From contig SXKJ01000269.1 in the NCBI GenBank assembly GCA_005778115.1, positions 1 to 32,772 of the forward strand: a DNA stretch of 32,772 nucleotides, in the 5' to 3' direction. A program made the position numbers and the translations under genes. Below are positions 20,474 through 29,900 of the stretch, piece by piece. The first letter of the stretch is position 1; every line of letters begins with the position of its first letter. This DNA is from Planctomyces sp. (GTDB taxonomy: Bacteria > Planctomycetota > Planctomycetia > Planctomycetales > Planctomycetaceae). Under the pieces are notes generated by a model. It was not told where the DNA came from, ran no database searches, and was given only the letters and a program-made list of their open reading frames with translations.

Positions 20474-20923
20474 ATGCACATTCACGAAATCACCGCTGTC
20501 GCCGGTCGCCTGGGGCCGAATCGGAAACGCATCGGCCGCGGTATTGGCAGTCACGGCAAGACCGCTGGCCGAGGCCACAAGGGCGAAACCTCACGTTCCG
20601 GCGCCAAAGGATACTTGTTCAAAGAAGGTGGCCAGATGCCGTTGTTTCGCAAGATTGCGAAGCGTGGGTTCTCGGCCGGCGACTATTCAGCTCAGAAGAA
20701 AATTGCGATTGTCAACGTTGGAGCGTTGGCCAAGTTGGACGCAGCGGTTTCAGTCGTGGATGCCGAGGCATTGATTGCCGCAGGATTGATTCCCCGCCGT
20801 AGCCAAGTGGTGCGTGTGCTGGGTGGTGGCGACCTGACGCGGGCATTGACGGTCCAGGCCGATCATGTTTCGCGCAGCGCCGCGCAAAAGATTGAAGCTG
20901 CGGGCGGCAAGGTAGTCTTGTAA
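20474..20923 (+). CDS. rplO: 50S ribosomal protein L15
   Basis: A 149-residue L15, a late-assembly 50S protein. The Gly/Arg-rich N-terminal arm ([20 protein letters not shown]) and the [15 protein letters not shown] core identify it. ATG 20474 starts the family-like sequence; the upstream in-frame part overlaps rpsE and is rejected. It directly follows rpsE with no rpmD between, and secY follows after 68 nt. Confidence 0.96.
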   Translation: MHIHEITAVAGRLGPNRKRIGRGIGSHGKTAGRGHKGETSRSGAKGYLFKEGGQMPLFRKIAKRGFSAGDYSAQKKIAIVNVGALAKLDAAVSVVDAEALIAAGLIPRRSQVVRVLGGGDLTRALTVQADHVSRSAAQKIEAAGGKVVL

Positions 20924-20991
20924 TAGGTGCTCCGTAAGCGTTCGCCATACCGATGTGTTCGTATTGAGGGCCGAGTCCCTCTGAGTGAGTG

Positions 20992-22332
20992 ATGATCCAG
21001 AAGATAGTGGCCATCCTGGCGATTCCTGACCTCCGCCGCAAACTGCTCCTGACGGCAGTGTTGCTTGCTGTGTATCGCTTGGGATTTTGGGTCCCGCTGC
21101 CGATTGTCAACCAAGCCCGCTTGAAAGAGACCATTGATAATGTCGCTCAAGGACAAGGCGGTGCGTTAGGTCAGATTTTGCAGACCGCGTCGCTGTTCTC
21201 GGCGAGCCAGGTGGGATACAGCACGATCTTTGGTCTGGGAATTATGCCCTACATTTCGTGCTCGATTGTGTTTCAGCTTTTAGCGACGGTGTATCCGCCG
21301 TTGGAACGCCTTCAAAAGGAAGGCGAGTCCGGTCGTCGTCGAATCAATGAATTGACCCGGCAGATCACAGTTCCAGTCGCGTTTGTACAAAGCGTCGGTT
21401 GGGTGATGACGATGTCTCGTGGGTCATTGACCGGCAGCAGTCTCGTTTTAGATGGTTGCGGTGGGCCTTTCGATATTATTTCCACGGCTCTGATGATGAC
21501 CGCTGGGACGATGTTTTTGATGTGGATCGGTGAGCAAATTGATGCGTTCGGAATCGGCAACGGGATTAGCTTGCTGATTATGGCCGGCATCATGGCTCAA
21601 ATGCCGAGCGCCGTCTTTGAATTATTCAGACCGGTGCTCACGCAGGGCGTGTCGATCGGTTCGGATAGTGGCATTGACCGAATCCTGCTTTTGGCAGGGC
21701 TGTTCGTGGCGATCGTGCTGGGTGTGGTTTTTGTCACACAGGCCCAGCGGCGAATTCCTATTCAAAGTGCGAAGCATGTGCGCGGGCGTCGAATGTTTGG
21801 TGGGGCGGAGCACTTCTTGCCCCTGAAGTTGAATCAGTCCGGAGTCATGCCGATCATTTTCGCTTCGAGCCTGCTGATGATTCCCAGTTACCTTTACCAT
21901 CAACTGATTGAGAATTGGAGCGTCCCCTATCTCAATGACTTCTTTGCTCTGCCTGCTGTTTACTATCTCAGTTATGCGGGGTTGATTTTCTTCTTCTCGT
22001 ACTTCTGGGCGGCCGTCACGTTCAATCCGAAAGAGATTGCCCAGAACCTCAAGGACTACGGCAGCTTCATCCCGGGTTACCGTCCGGGCGAGCGCACCTC
22101 AAAATACTTGGAGCAAGTTATCGTTCGGGTCACGTTTGTCGGTGCGGCGTTCTTGAGTTTGCTGGCGATTACCCCCAGCATTGTGGGGAAGGTCATTAAC
22201 GTGAATCCGCTGATCGCTGGTTTCTACGGCGGTACCGGTTTGTTGATTGTCGTGTCGGTGTCGATCGACTTGATTCAACGCATTGACAGCCATCTGTTGG
22301 TGCGGAATCAGGCAGGCCTGACCGAAGGTTAG
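20992..22332 (+). CDS. secY: Preprotein translocase subunit SecY
   Basis: A 446-residue polytopic inner-membrane protein, the channel of the Sec translocon, with about ten hydrophobic segments. Signatures include SLFSASQVGYSTIFGLGIMPYIS after the first segment, GNGISLLIMAGI, and the cytoplasmic loops QAQRRIPIQ and NPKEIAQNLKDYGSFIPGYRPG. ATG 20992 follows GAGTGAG; the adjacent GTG 20989 is an alternative. adk, map and infA, often next in this operon, are missing, and rpmJ starts 18 nt later. Confidence 0.98.
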   Translation: MIQKIVAILAIPDLRRKLLLTAVLLAVYRLGFWVPLPIVNQARLKETIDNVAQGQGGALGQILQTASLFSASQVGYSTIFGLGIMPYISCSIVFQLLATVYPPLERLQKEGESGRRRINELTRQITVPVAFVQSVGWVMTMSRGSLTGSSLVLDGCGGPFDIISTALMMTAGTMFLMWIGEQIDAFGIGNGISLLIMAGIMAQMPSAVFELFRPVLTQGVSIGSDSGIDRILLLAGLFVAIVLGVVFVTQAQRRIPIQSAKHVRGRRMFGGAEHFLPLKLNQSGVMPIIFASSLLMIPSYLYHQLIENWSVPYLNDFFALPAVYYLSYAGLIFFFSYFWAAVTFNPKEIAQNLKDYGSFIPGYRPGERTSKYLEQVIVRVTFVGAAFLSLLAITPSIVGKVINVNPLIAGFYGGTGLLIVVSVSIDLIQRIDSHLLVRNQAGLTEG

Positions 22333-22350
22333 AAAAGATTCGAGGTTGAC

Positions 22351-22467
22351 ATGAAAGTTCGGTCGAGCATTCGGCGAATCTGCGAGGGCTGCAAAATCGT
22401 GCGGCGCCGCGGTCGCATGTACGTTGTCTGCCGTCTTGATCCACGCCACAAACAACGCCAAGGTTAG
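22351..22467 (+). CDS. rpmJ: 50S ribosomal protein L36
   Basis: A 38-residue L36, the smallest ribosomal protein, with the CCCH zinc ligands Cys11, Cys14, Cys27 and His33. It begins [15 protein letters not shown] and ends RHKQRQG, matching the zinc-binding type. It is placed between secY and rpsM as in many bacteria, 18 nt after the former and 11 nt before the latter, with GAGG 5 nt upstream. Confidence 0.96.
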   Translation: MKVRSSIRRICEGCKIVRRRGRMYVVCRLDPRHKQRQG

Positions 22468-22478
22468 GGAGAGGAACG

Positions 22479-22865
22479 ATGCCACGTATTCAGGGTGTCG
22501 ATATTCCGAACGACAAGTTCGTGTATATTTCGCTGTCGTACTTGTACGGCGTGGGACAGAGGGTCGCGCTGCGATTGTGCCATCAGATGGGCATCGATCC
22601 GTGCATGAAGGCCGGCCAACTGTCGGACGACAATGTCGCTAAGATCAACGCTTACCTCGATAAAGAGGTGTTGGCCGAGGGACAGTTGCGTCGAGCGATT
22701 CAGCAGGACATCGGACGATTGAAGGACATCAAGAGTTATCGCGGAATGCGGCACCGCCGCAACTTGCCGGTTCGCGGTCAGCGAACACGAACGAATGCTC
22801 GCACACGCAAGGGTGTGAAGAAGACGGTCGCCGGCAAGAAGGGCGTCAAGGATATGAAGCACTAG
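22479..22865 (+). CDS. rpsM: 30S ribosomal protein S13
   Basis: A 128-residue S13 at the head of the 30S, where its basic tail contacts tRNA and L5. MPRIQGVDIPNDKFV begins the protein; DIKSYRGMRHRRNLPVRGQR and the Lys-rich tail are typical. A perfect 14-bp palindrome, TAGGCTCGAGCCTA, covers the stop codon. rpsK starts 41 nt later. Confidence 0.97.
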   Translation: MPRIQGVDIPNDKFVYISLSYLYGVGQRVALRLCHQMGIDPCMKAGQLSDDNVAKINAYLDKEVLAEGQLRRAIQQDIGRLKDIKSYRGMRHRRNLPVRGQRTRTNARTRKGVKKTVAGKKGVKDMKH

Positions 22866-22906
22866 GCTCGAGCCTAACGGCTGAACTCGAATAGAGGGGC
22901 GGAACA

Positions 22907-23284
22907 GTGGCAGCGGGAAAGAAAAAAGTACGACGGCACGTCAATAAGGCGATTGCTTTCATTAAGGCGACGTTCAATAACACAATTGTCACCGTGACCG
23001 ATCCGGCCGGCGATGTGCTGTGTTGGGCGACTGCCGGCACGGCGGGATTCAAAGGAAGCCGCAAGAGCACTCCGTTCGCCGCGCAACGAGCGGCGGAGAT
23101 TTGTGCCGAGCGTGCAGCGAAGTTTGGAGTCCGCGAGATGGAGGTCCGTGTGAACGGTCCTGGTTCGGGCCGCGAAAGCGCGATTACCGGATTGCAGAAC
23201 TCCGGCATTGTCGTCCGTTCAATTGAGGACATTACGCCTTTGCCGCATAACGGGTGTCGTCCGCCGAAGAAGCGTCGCGTGTAA
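22907..23284 (+). CDS. rpsK: 30S ribosomal protein S11
   Basis: A 125-residue S11 of the 30S platform. It has a GTG start with AGAGGGG upstream. [33 protein letters not shown] and the end [12 protein letters not shown] are diagnostic. rpsD, which usually follows, is not here; rpoA starts 65 nt downstream. Confidence 0.97.
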   Translation: MAAGKKKVRRHVNKAIAFIKATFNNTIVTVTDPAGDVLCWATAGTAGFKGSRKSTPFAAQRAAEICAERAAKFGVREMEVRVNGPGSGRESAITGLQNSGIVVRSIEDITPLPHNGCRPPKKRRV

Positions 23285-23349
23285 TTTTCGACGGCGGGTG
23301 ACAGACGTTTTTCTTGAGATAAGAGTGCGGTCTTCTAGGGAGGTTTACG

Positions 23350-24369
23350 ATGCGAATTCGTTGGCGAGGTCTGGAACTTCCGAGCAAAGTGCAGTTGGTC
23401 CCTGCGACGGCCACACCAACTTATGGAATGTTCGTTGCCGAACCGTTTGAACGTGGTTTTGGTGCGACAATTGGTAATAGCTTGAGGAGGATCATGCTGA
23501 CCAGCCTGGAAGGGAGCTCGATCACCAAAGTCCGAATTCAAGGTGTGCAGCACGAATTCACCACCGTTCCTGGCGTAGTTGAGGATGTGACCGACATCTG
23601 TTTGAACATCAAGTCGGCCGTCGTGAAGAATCACAGTTCGACGCAGAAGACTTTGCGGATCGAGCGACATCAGCGGGGCGTCGTCACCGCTGGCGACATC
23701 ATTTGCAGCGATCAAGTGGAAGTTCTCAACAAGAACATGATCATCGCCACGATGACGGATGATGTGCCTTTCAACATCGAACTGACGGTCGAAAATGGCC
23801 GCGGTTACATTCCGTCGTCCGAGTATCACGCCGCCCACGATGAGGAGCCGGGGTTATTGCTGCTCGACGCGATTTTTTCGCCAGTGGTTCGCGTGCGGTA
23901 CAAGATCGAGGATTGTCGCGTCGGGCAACGAACGAACTACGACAAGTTGATTCTGGAAGTCTGGACCAACGGGACCATCTCGCCGGAGATGGCTGTCGTG
24001 GAAGCGTCCAAGATTCTCCGCAAGCACCTCACTCCGTTCGTTATGTTCCGTGAGGCGGGTGCGGAGATCAGCCCAGAGGGTGGTCTGCGCGACATGATGG
24101 ATGCGACGGGATACTCACCTGTTGATTTGGAGCTGGAAGAGAAGCTCAATCAAAGTTTGGCCGAGCTCAACTTGTCGGTGCGAGCAACGAACTGTCTGGA
24201 GTCGGAAGGCATCAACACGATCCGCGACTTGGTGACTCGTAGCGAGGACCAGTTGTTGCAGGTGCGAAACTTTGGTGAGACGACCTTGGTTGAGGTTCGC
24301 GAGCGTTTGAGCCTGATCGGTTTGCGATTGGGCATGAAGGCGTCTCGGACGATGGCGGCGAGGTCATAG
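23350..24369 (+). CDS. rpoA: RNA polymerase alpha subunit
   Basis: A 339-residue alpha subunit. The N-terminal dimerisation and assembly domain is intact ([18 protein letters not shown] near 37-54; [12 protein letters not shown]). The C-terminal domain (~260-330) carries the helix-hairpin-helix that binds DNA UP elements and activators: [19 protein letters not shown], then [18 protein letters not shown]. The linker is of normal length. The gene follows rpsK and precedes rplQ, the standard alpha operon end. Confidence 0.98.
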   Translation: MRIRWRGLELPSKVQLVPATATPTYGMFVAEPFERGFGATIGNSLRRIMLTSLEGSSITKVRIQGVQHEFTTVPGVVEDVTDICLNIKSAVVKNHSSTQKTLRIERHQRGVVTAGDIICSDQVEVLNKNMIIATMTDDVPFNIELTVENGRGYIPSSEYHAAHDEEPGLLLLDAIFSPVVRVRYKIEDCRVGQRTNYDKLILEVWTNGTISPEMAVVEASKILRKHLTPFVMFREAGAEISPEGGLRDMMDATGYSPVDLELEEKLNQSLAELNLSVRATNCLESEGINTIRDLVTRSEDQLLQVRNFGETTLVEVRERLSLIGLRLGMKASRTMAARS

Positions 24370-24453
24370 ATTGGATTGGTTGAGTTGTTGGATTGGTCGG
24401 GATACCGGACCTCCAAGTGAATTTGCGACGAAGAAAGAGTTGGGTGATTGATC

Positions 24454-24996
24454 ATGCGTCACAGACTTAAAGGCCGGCATCTGGGGCGGAACGGTACACA
24501 TCGTCGCGCTTTGATGCGCAACTTGACTCGCGCGTTGATTTTGACACTTGATCAAGAGACGGCGGGAGCAGCCAAGGCTGGCGGTCGGATTCGCACGACG
24601 TTGGCGAAGGCGAAGGAGGTGCGTCCGTTTGTCGAGAAGCTGGTCACGACCGCCGTGAAGGCGAAGAAGTGCCTCGACGTCGCGAACCAGATTAAGAGCC
24701 CGCATGAGCGTGGGAGTGAAGAATACAAGAAGTGGCGTGCGACGGATGCCGGGCAGGCGTGGCTGAAGGAGCAGGCCAAGTATATTCAACGTCGCCGCCA
24801 ACTGTTTGATGTTCTCCGCAGCAAGAAGGCGGTAATTCTGTTGATTGAGCAAGTCGCGCCTCGTTTTGAAGATCGGCCAGGCGGTTACACCCGCGTGGCG
24901 AAGATCGCGAAGCGGCGATTGGCGGACGGGGCCTACTTGGCATACATCGAGTTCGTTGGTGAGCCGACGCGGTTGTCGGTCGAGAGCAAGAGCTAG
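24454..24996 (+). CDS. rplQ: 50S ribosomal protein L17 with two large insertions
   Basis: A 180-residue L17, against about 127 in E. coli. The conserved frame is present: MRHRLKGRHLGRNGTHRRAL at the start, IRTTLAKAKEVRPFVEKL, and RPGGYTRVAKIAKRRLADGA near the end. Two insertions explain the length: about 13 residues rich in Ala/Gly after ALILTL, and about 38 charged residues between VKAKK and IQRRRQLFDVL. ATG 24454 starts the family sequence. It is the last gene of the operon; the terminator follows 20 nt after the stop. Confidence 0.94.
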   Translation: MRHRLKGRHLGRNGTHRRALMRNLTRALILTLDQETAGAAKAGGRIRTTLAKAKEVRPFVEKLVTTAVKAKKCLDVANQIKSPHERGSEEYKKWRATDAGQAWLKEQAKYIQRRRQLFDVLRSKKAVILLIEQVAPRFEDRPGGYTRVAKIAKRRLADGAYLAYIEFVGEPTRLSVESKS

Positions 24997-25015
24997 CTCG
25001 ACTCGGAATTCATTC

Positions 25016-25049
25016 AAGCCCGGTGGCTGCAAAGTCGCCGGGCTTTTTC
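25016..25049 (+). terminator. Intrinsic terminator of the ribosomal operon
   Basis: AAGCCCGGTGGC (25016-25027) pairs with GTCGCCGGGCTT (25034-25045) with two imperfect positions, leaving the loop TGCAAA, and a T-run (CTTTTTC) follows. It lies 20 nt after the rplQ stop and 64 nt before cobA-hemD, and is the clearest rho-independent terminator in the window. Confidence 0.9.
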
Positions 25050-25112
25050 GTTGGTGGAGTGACCGATACGCTCAGTGCCGCGAATCGGTTCGCGATGTGA
25101 AAGAGGGTTCCT

Positions 25113-26639
25113 GTGTCAGCGTCAATCGGCACGGTCTATTTGGTGGGTGCGGGTCCGGGAGATCCGGGGTTGCTGACGCTGCGCGGAATGGAGTGTCTGC
25201 GGCGAGCGGATGTCGTATTGTACGACGGATTGGTGAATCCGATTTTGTTGCGGCACTCGAAGGCCCGTGCGGAGCGGACGTGTCGAGTCTCGGATGGTCG
25301 TGAGCGCCGGCTGGATCAAGATGAGATCAATCGGCGACTAATCGCGGCGGCACAGGCCGGGAAGACTGTTGTTCGATTGAAGGGGGGCGATCCGTTTGTG
25401 TTTGGCCGCGGCAGTGAAGAGGCGGCGGCACTCGCGACGGCGGGAATTCCTTTTGAAGTTGTGCCGGGTGTGACAGCGGCAGTGGCGGCGGGAGAGTATG
25501 CGGGGTTTTCGGTGACCCATCGCGATCATGCGTCGGCAGTGGCATTCATCACGGGGCATGAAGATCCGGACAAGGGCTCGCCAAGTTTGGATTACCGAGT
25601 GCTCGCCGCGTTTCCAGGAACGCTGGTGTTCTACATGGGTTGGCATCGTCTGTCGCAAATCGCCGAAGCGCTGATCGCATCGGGCAAGAATGTGGCGACG
25701 CCGGTTGCGGTGATCAGTCACGCGAGTTGGCCGTCACAGCAAACAGTGACAGCGCCTCTGGGGGCGATCGCGGAACACGTTGCGTCTGCGGGTTTGCGTC
25801 CGCCTTCGTTGATTGTAATTGGTGAATGCGTGCGGCAGCGCGAGCAACTCGCGTGGTTCGAGAAGCGGCCGTTGTCCGGGCGACGGATTGGCGTGACGCG
25901 AGCAGACGAACAAGCGGACTCGCAGATTGACCGCATCTTTGAATTGGGAGCGGAGGCGGTGTTGATGCCGACGCTGGAGATCGAACCTCCAGTGACGTGG
26001 GATGCGGTCGATGAAGTTCTGCGGCGGGTCGGCGAGTTCGACTGGATTGTTTTCACGAGTGCGAACGGTGTGCGAGCGTTGCTGGGACGTCTTTGGGAAT
26101 TGGGGGGCGACTCGCGGCGGCTTGGTCGGGCGCGGCTGGCCGCCATCGGTCCTTCGACGGCGGCGGTGCTTGGTGAGTTTCAACTGCGTGCTGATGTCGT
26201 GCCTGAGACTTATCGGGCTGAGCATCTAGCGGCCGCGCTTTGCCCGCAGATGGCCGGGCAAAAAGTGCTGTGGGCACGAGCCAATCGCGTGCGGGACGTT
26301 TTGCGAAACGAATTGACGGCGGCGGGTGCTCAGCTCGAAGAGTCTGTCGTCTATCAGCATCATGATGTTGAAGCTTGGTCGGATGACATCAATCAGCGGT
26401 TGATCGCGGGGCAACTTGATTGGATTGGTGTTAGCAGTCCCGCGATTGCTCGCAACGTTGCGCGGTTGATGCCGGAGGCGGCGCGAGCGCATCTTGGCGA
26501 AAGCATTCGGATCGCGAGTATTAGTCCGGTGACTTCGGCAACCTGCCAGGAGGTTGCCTTGCCGGTGTCGGCTGAGGCGACTGAGCACACTTGGGATGGG
26601 ATGTTGGCGGCGATTCAGCAGGTGGAAACGGCGAAGTGA
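25113..26639 (+). CDS. cobA-hemD: Fused uroporphyrinogen-III C-methyltransferase / uroporphyrinogen-III synthase
   Basis: A 508-residue two-domain enzyme. Residues 1-~250 are the SAM-dependent methyltransferase (CobA/SUMT) with GAGPGDPGLLTLRG (12-25), RLKGGDPFVFGRG (88-100) and TGHE (147-150); it turns uroporphyrinogen III into precorrin-2. Residues ~255-505 are HemD (RIGVTRADEQ, WIVFTSANGV, AAIGPSTAAVL), which closes hydroxymethylbilane to uroporphyrinogen III. The fusion therefore carries out two consecutive steps toward siroheme and cobalamin. The start is GTG 25113 with GAGGG 6-7 nt upstream. It lies downstream of the ribosomal terminator, so it probably has its own promoter, not seen. 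Its 3' end overlaps an antisense truncated receiver gene by 119 nt. Confidence 0.95.
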   Translation: MSASIGTVYLVGAGPGDPGLLTLRGMECLRRADVVLYDGLVNPILLRHSKARAERTCRVSDGRERRLDQDEINRRLIAAAQAGKTVVRLKGGDPFVFGRGSEEAAALATAGIPFEVVPGVTAAVAAGEYAGFSVTHRDHASAVAFITGHEDPDKGSPSLDYRVLAAFPGTLVFYMGWHRLSQIAEALIASGKNVATPVAVISHASWPSQQTVTAPLGAIAEHVASAGLRPPSLIVIGECVRQREQLAWFEKRPLSGRRIGVTRADEQADSQIDRIFELGAEAVLMPTLEIEPPVTWDAVDEVLRRVGEFDWIVFTSANGVRALLGRLWELGGDSRRLGRARLAAIGPSTAAVLGEFQLRADVVPETYRAEHLAAALCPQMAGQKVLWARANRVRDVLRNELTAAGAQLEESVVYQHHDVEAWSDDINQRLIAGQLDWIGVSSPAIARNVARLMPEAARAHLGESIRIASISPVTSATCQEVALPVSAEATEHTWDGMLAAIQQVETAK

Positions 26640-26919
26640 GTTCGCTCTCTTCGCTGCCCAGTGCGGTCATCAGGATGACCGGAGTGAGCGGAAAGTCGGC
26701 TCGCACCGCTTCCACGAGTTCCAGGCCATCCATCTCATCCATTTGCAGATCGGTCAGCACCAAGTCGATCGGCTGCGCTTTGAGCGCCACCAGGGCGTCT
26801 TTGCCACAGGTGGCGAGCAGGATTTGATAACCCCCGTCACGTTCCAAGAGGCCGGACGCCAAGCGGCGGTCGATGGCGGAGTCATCCACGACAAGAACAG
26901 TGTGCATTGCAGGACGCAT
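26521..26919 (-). pseudogene. Truncated response-regulator receiver domain
   Basis: Residues 1-~91 are the first part of a CheY-like receiver: acidic pair Asp12/Asp13, phospho-acceptor Asp57 in LVLTDLQMDEMDG, and the switch Thr85 in ILMTALGS. The domain then stops: alpha4, beta5 with its invariant Lys, and alpha5 are missing. The frame runs on for ~41 Pro/Ser-rich residues that are merely the antisense of the cobA-hemD 3' end. The homologous part ends within 10 nt of the cobA-hemD stop codon, which suggests a rearrangement junction. It starts 5 nt after the hybrid kinase stop and was probably co-transcribed with it. As it stands phosphotransfer is unlikely; a partial-domain product cannot be excluded. 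Confidence 0.65.
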
Positions 26920-26924
26920 GACGG

Positions 26925-29900
26925 TTAGTTGCCTTTCAAGTAGCCTCGGACTTCCTCGAACACATTCTCAAGTTCTTGGCTGAACTTTTCAAACAGGACG
27001 CGGCTTTCTTCGGTTTGCCCCAGTTTACAGCGGCTCTCCAAGGCCACCGCCAGTTCCAGTGGCTGGCCGCCAAACAGCCGCAAGGCCGCCTGCAAGGTAT
27101 GCGAGGTTTTCGCGACCGTCAGCCAATCGCCGGTGGCGGCTCCGCCTCGCAAACGAGCCTGTAATTCCGGGCCTTCTTCGAGAAATGCGGTCAGGACTTC
27201 CCGCAGTAATTCGGTGTCTTCGCCGACCGTGCGCAGAGCCTGTTTCCAGTTCAACCGCTGGGTCGAACGAGACGTTTGGACGATTTCGCCGCCGGGCACC
27301 GCCTCAACCTGCCCGCCGGACAAGGAAGGCAGGCTCGCCGATCCGGATAGCGCCTCGCGCAGCACGGTGATGACTTCCTGCTGTCGAATCGGCTTGGCGA
27401 TGTAACCGTCCATGCCGGCGGCGAGGCAGAGTTCGCGATCGCCCTTCATGGCGTGCGCGGTCATCGCGACGATCGGCGTGTGCTGGCCAAGGGCGGATTC
27501 GAGTTCGCGGATCGCCGCGGTCGCTTCGAAGCCGTCCATCTCAGGCATTTGCACATCCATCAGCACGATATCAAACGGTCTGCCGTCTGGTGGAGTGCCC
27601 CACATTCGCACGGCTTCGGCTCCATCGTTGGCGACCGTGACTTGATGCCCCCACTTTGTCAGCAAGCCAACCGCCAACTTTTGATTGGCCAGACTGTCCT
27701 CAGCCAGCAGGATACACAGTGAAGGCAACCCGTCTTGCGGCGCGGCCGCGTCGACCTCGACATGATCTTCGGCCGCATTGATCCCCAATGTCGCCACAAG
27801 CGCATTGAACAACTCCGACTGCTTGATCGGCTTAAAGAGATACGCCGAGATGCCCAACTCGCGACACTTCGCCACGTCGCCGGGGCGGTCGCCGGAGGTC
27901 AGCATTAACACCATCGTGCGAGCCAGGGTCGGTTCGTTACGGATGGCCGCCGCCAGCATGAAACCATCGGTGTCCGGCATGTGCAGGTCTGAGAGCACAA
28001 GAGAGAACGGCCGCGCGGCAGCAGTCGCTGCTCGCAGTTCTTCGACCGCTTGCTTGGCGCTCGACGCGCAGACCGGTTCGAGGCCCCAGTTGTGGAGGAT
28101 CTCTTCCAGGATCAGCCGGTTCGTGGCGTTGTCATCGACGATCAGCACGCGTGTCCCGCGCATCACCACAGACCGAGCAGTCGTCGGCTCCAACGGCACC
28201 GGCGGCACCACGAATCGCGTTGTGAAATGAAACGTGCTGCCGACGCCCACTTCGCTATCCACCCAGATGCGTCCACCCATCAGGTTCACGATCCGCTGTG
28301 AGATGGCCAATCCCAAACCGGTGCCGCCGTATCGTCGAGTCGTCGAAGTATCCGCTTGCTCGAATGCTTCAAAGACCAGCGATTGCTTCTCCGGTTCGAT
28401 GCCAATGCCGGTGTCGCGCACGTAGAAGTGCAAAAGGATCGTGGGAGTGAAGGTCGCGCCGTTGGTGTTCGATGCCAACAGTTCCTCGTCCGCGTGGCTG
28501 ACATCCAGCACCACTTCGCCGTGCGGTGTGAACTTGATGGCATTGCCGACCAAGTTGACCACGACTTGCCGCAGTCGGCCGGCATCACCGACCAGCGTGT
28601 CGGGCACGTCGGTGGCGACACGAAATGCCAATTCGAGGTGCTCGCGGTGGGCACGCACCGCCAGCGACTTCATCGTGTCCCCCAGCATTTCGCGCAAGCT
28701 GAACACATCCGGGATCAAGTCCCACTTGCCCGCTTCGATCTTAGAGAAATCGAGGATGTCATTGATGACGCGCAGCAGCGATTCCCCCGAGTCGAGGACG
28801 GTCGCAAGATATTCTCGCTGAGCCTCGGTCAGCGATGTGTCGAGCACCAATTCGGTCATGCCCAGGACGGCGTTCATCGGCGTACGAATTTCGTGGCTCA
28901 TGGTCGCCAGGAAATCACTCTTCGCGCGGCTGACCGCTTCGGCCGAGTCTTTCGCTTCGCGCAGCGCGGCCTCGGCCGCTTTTCGCTTCGTGATGTCGTG
29001 AATGAACGCCGCAAAGACCACACTGTCTTTGGACAGTGGCGAGCGTTCGAGCGTCGCCCAATCATTCCGCCCATCCAACGACCGCTCTCCGTTCTCCAAG
29101 CGTCGCTCATCCAACCGCAATGCGGAGACGGTCATCTCCACGGGAAACTCATGCCCGTCGCGATGCAGTGCCGTCAGTTCCAAACGTTGTCCCAAGATTT
29201 TCGGCTGCCAGGTCAGCAGGTAACGCTCCAAGCCCGCCTGGCAAGCCGCGCGAAAACGCACGGGGATGATGATCTGTGACATGAATTTGCCCAGCACTTC
29301 ACGCTCGGACCAGCCGAACGTCGCCTCGGCCTGCGCGTTCCAGTCGATGATCATTCCCTCGCGATCCGTCGCGATGAACGCGTCCAACGCCGTTTCTACA
29401 ATCATTCGCGTGCGGAATTCGCTGTCACGAAGAGCTTGCAACGCTTGCTTCTGCTCGGTGATGTCGTGCGAGATCCCGAACGTCCCAATGATGTTTCCTT
29501 GCTGATCGCGTAACGGCAACTTGCTGGTCGCGACCCAACTGGTGCGACCATCCGGCCAGACATGCATCTCTTCCTTGCCGACCAACGGTTTTCCAGAACG
29601 CATCACTTCTTGCTCGTCGGCAAACGAATGCTGAGCATCCTCGGCCGCGAAGAAATCGAAATCGGTTTTGCCTACCGCTTCAGACGCATCGCGAAGGCCC
29701 GATCGCAACGCTTTGGATTTGCTAACTCTTAGAAACCGGCTGGAGGCATCCTTGAAGTAAATACTGTCGGGCAGGTTTTCCATCAGGGCTCGCAGCAAGT
29801 CCCGCTCCGTCGCCAGGGCGGCCAGCAAGCGTTGCCGTTCCAAGGCATACCGAATCGCGCGTTCCAATGCCGCCGCGTCATGCACCTCTTTGACGAGAAA

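Noticed and set aside
28356..29279. 307-codon plus-strand frame opposite the hybrid kinase
   Set aside because: It is antisense to the HisKA/HATPase region of the kinase and is a codon-bias shadow.
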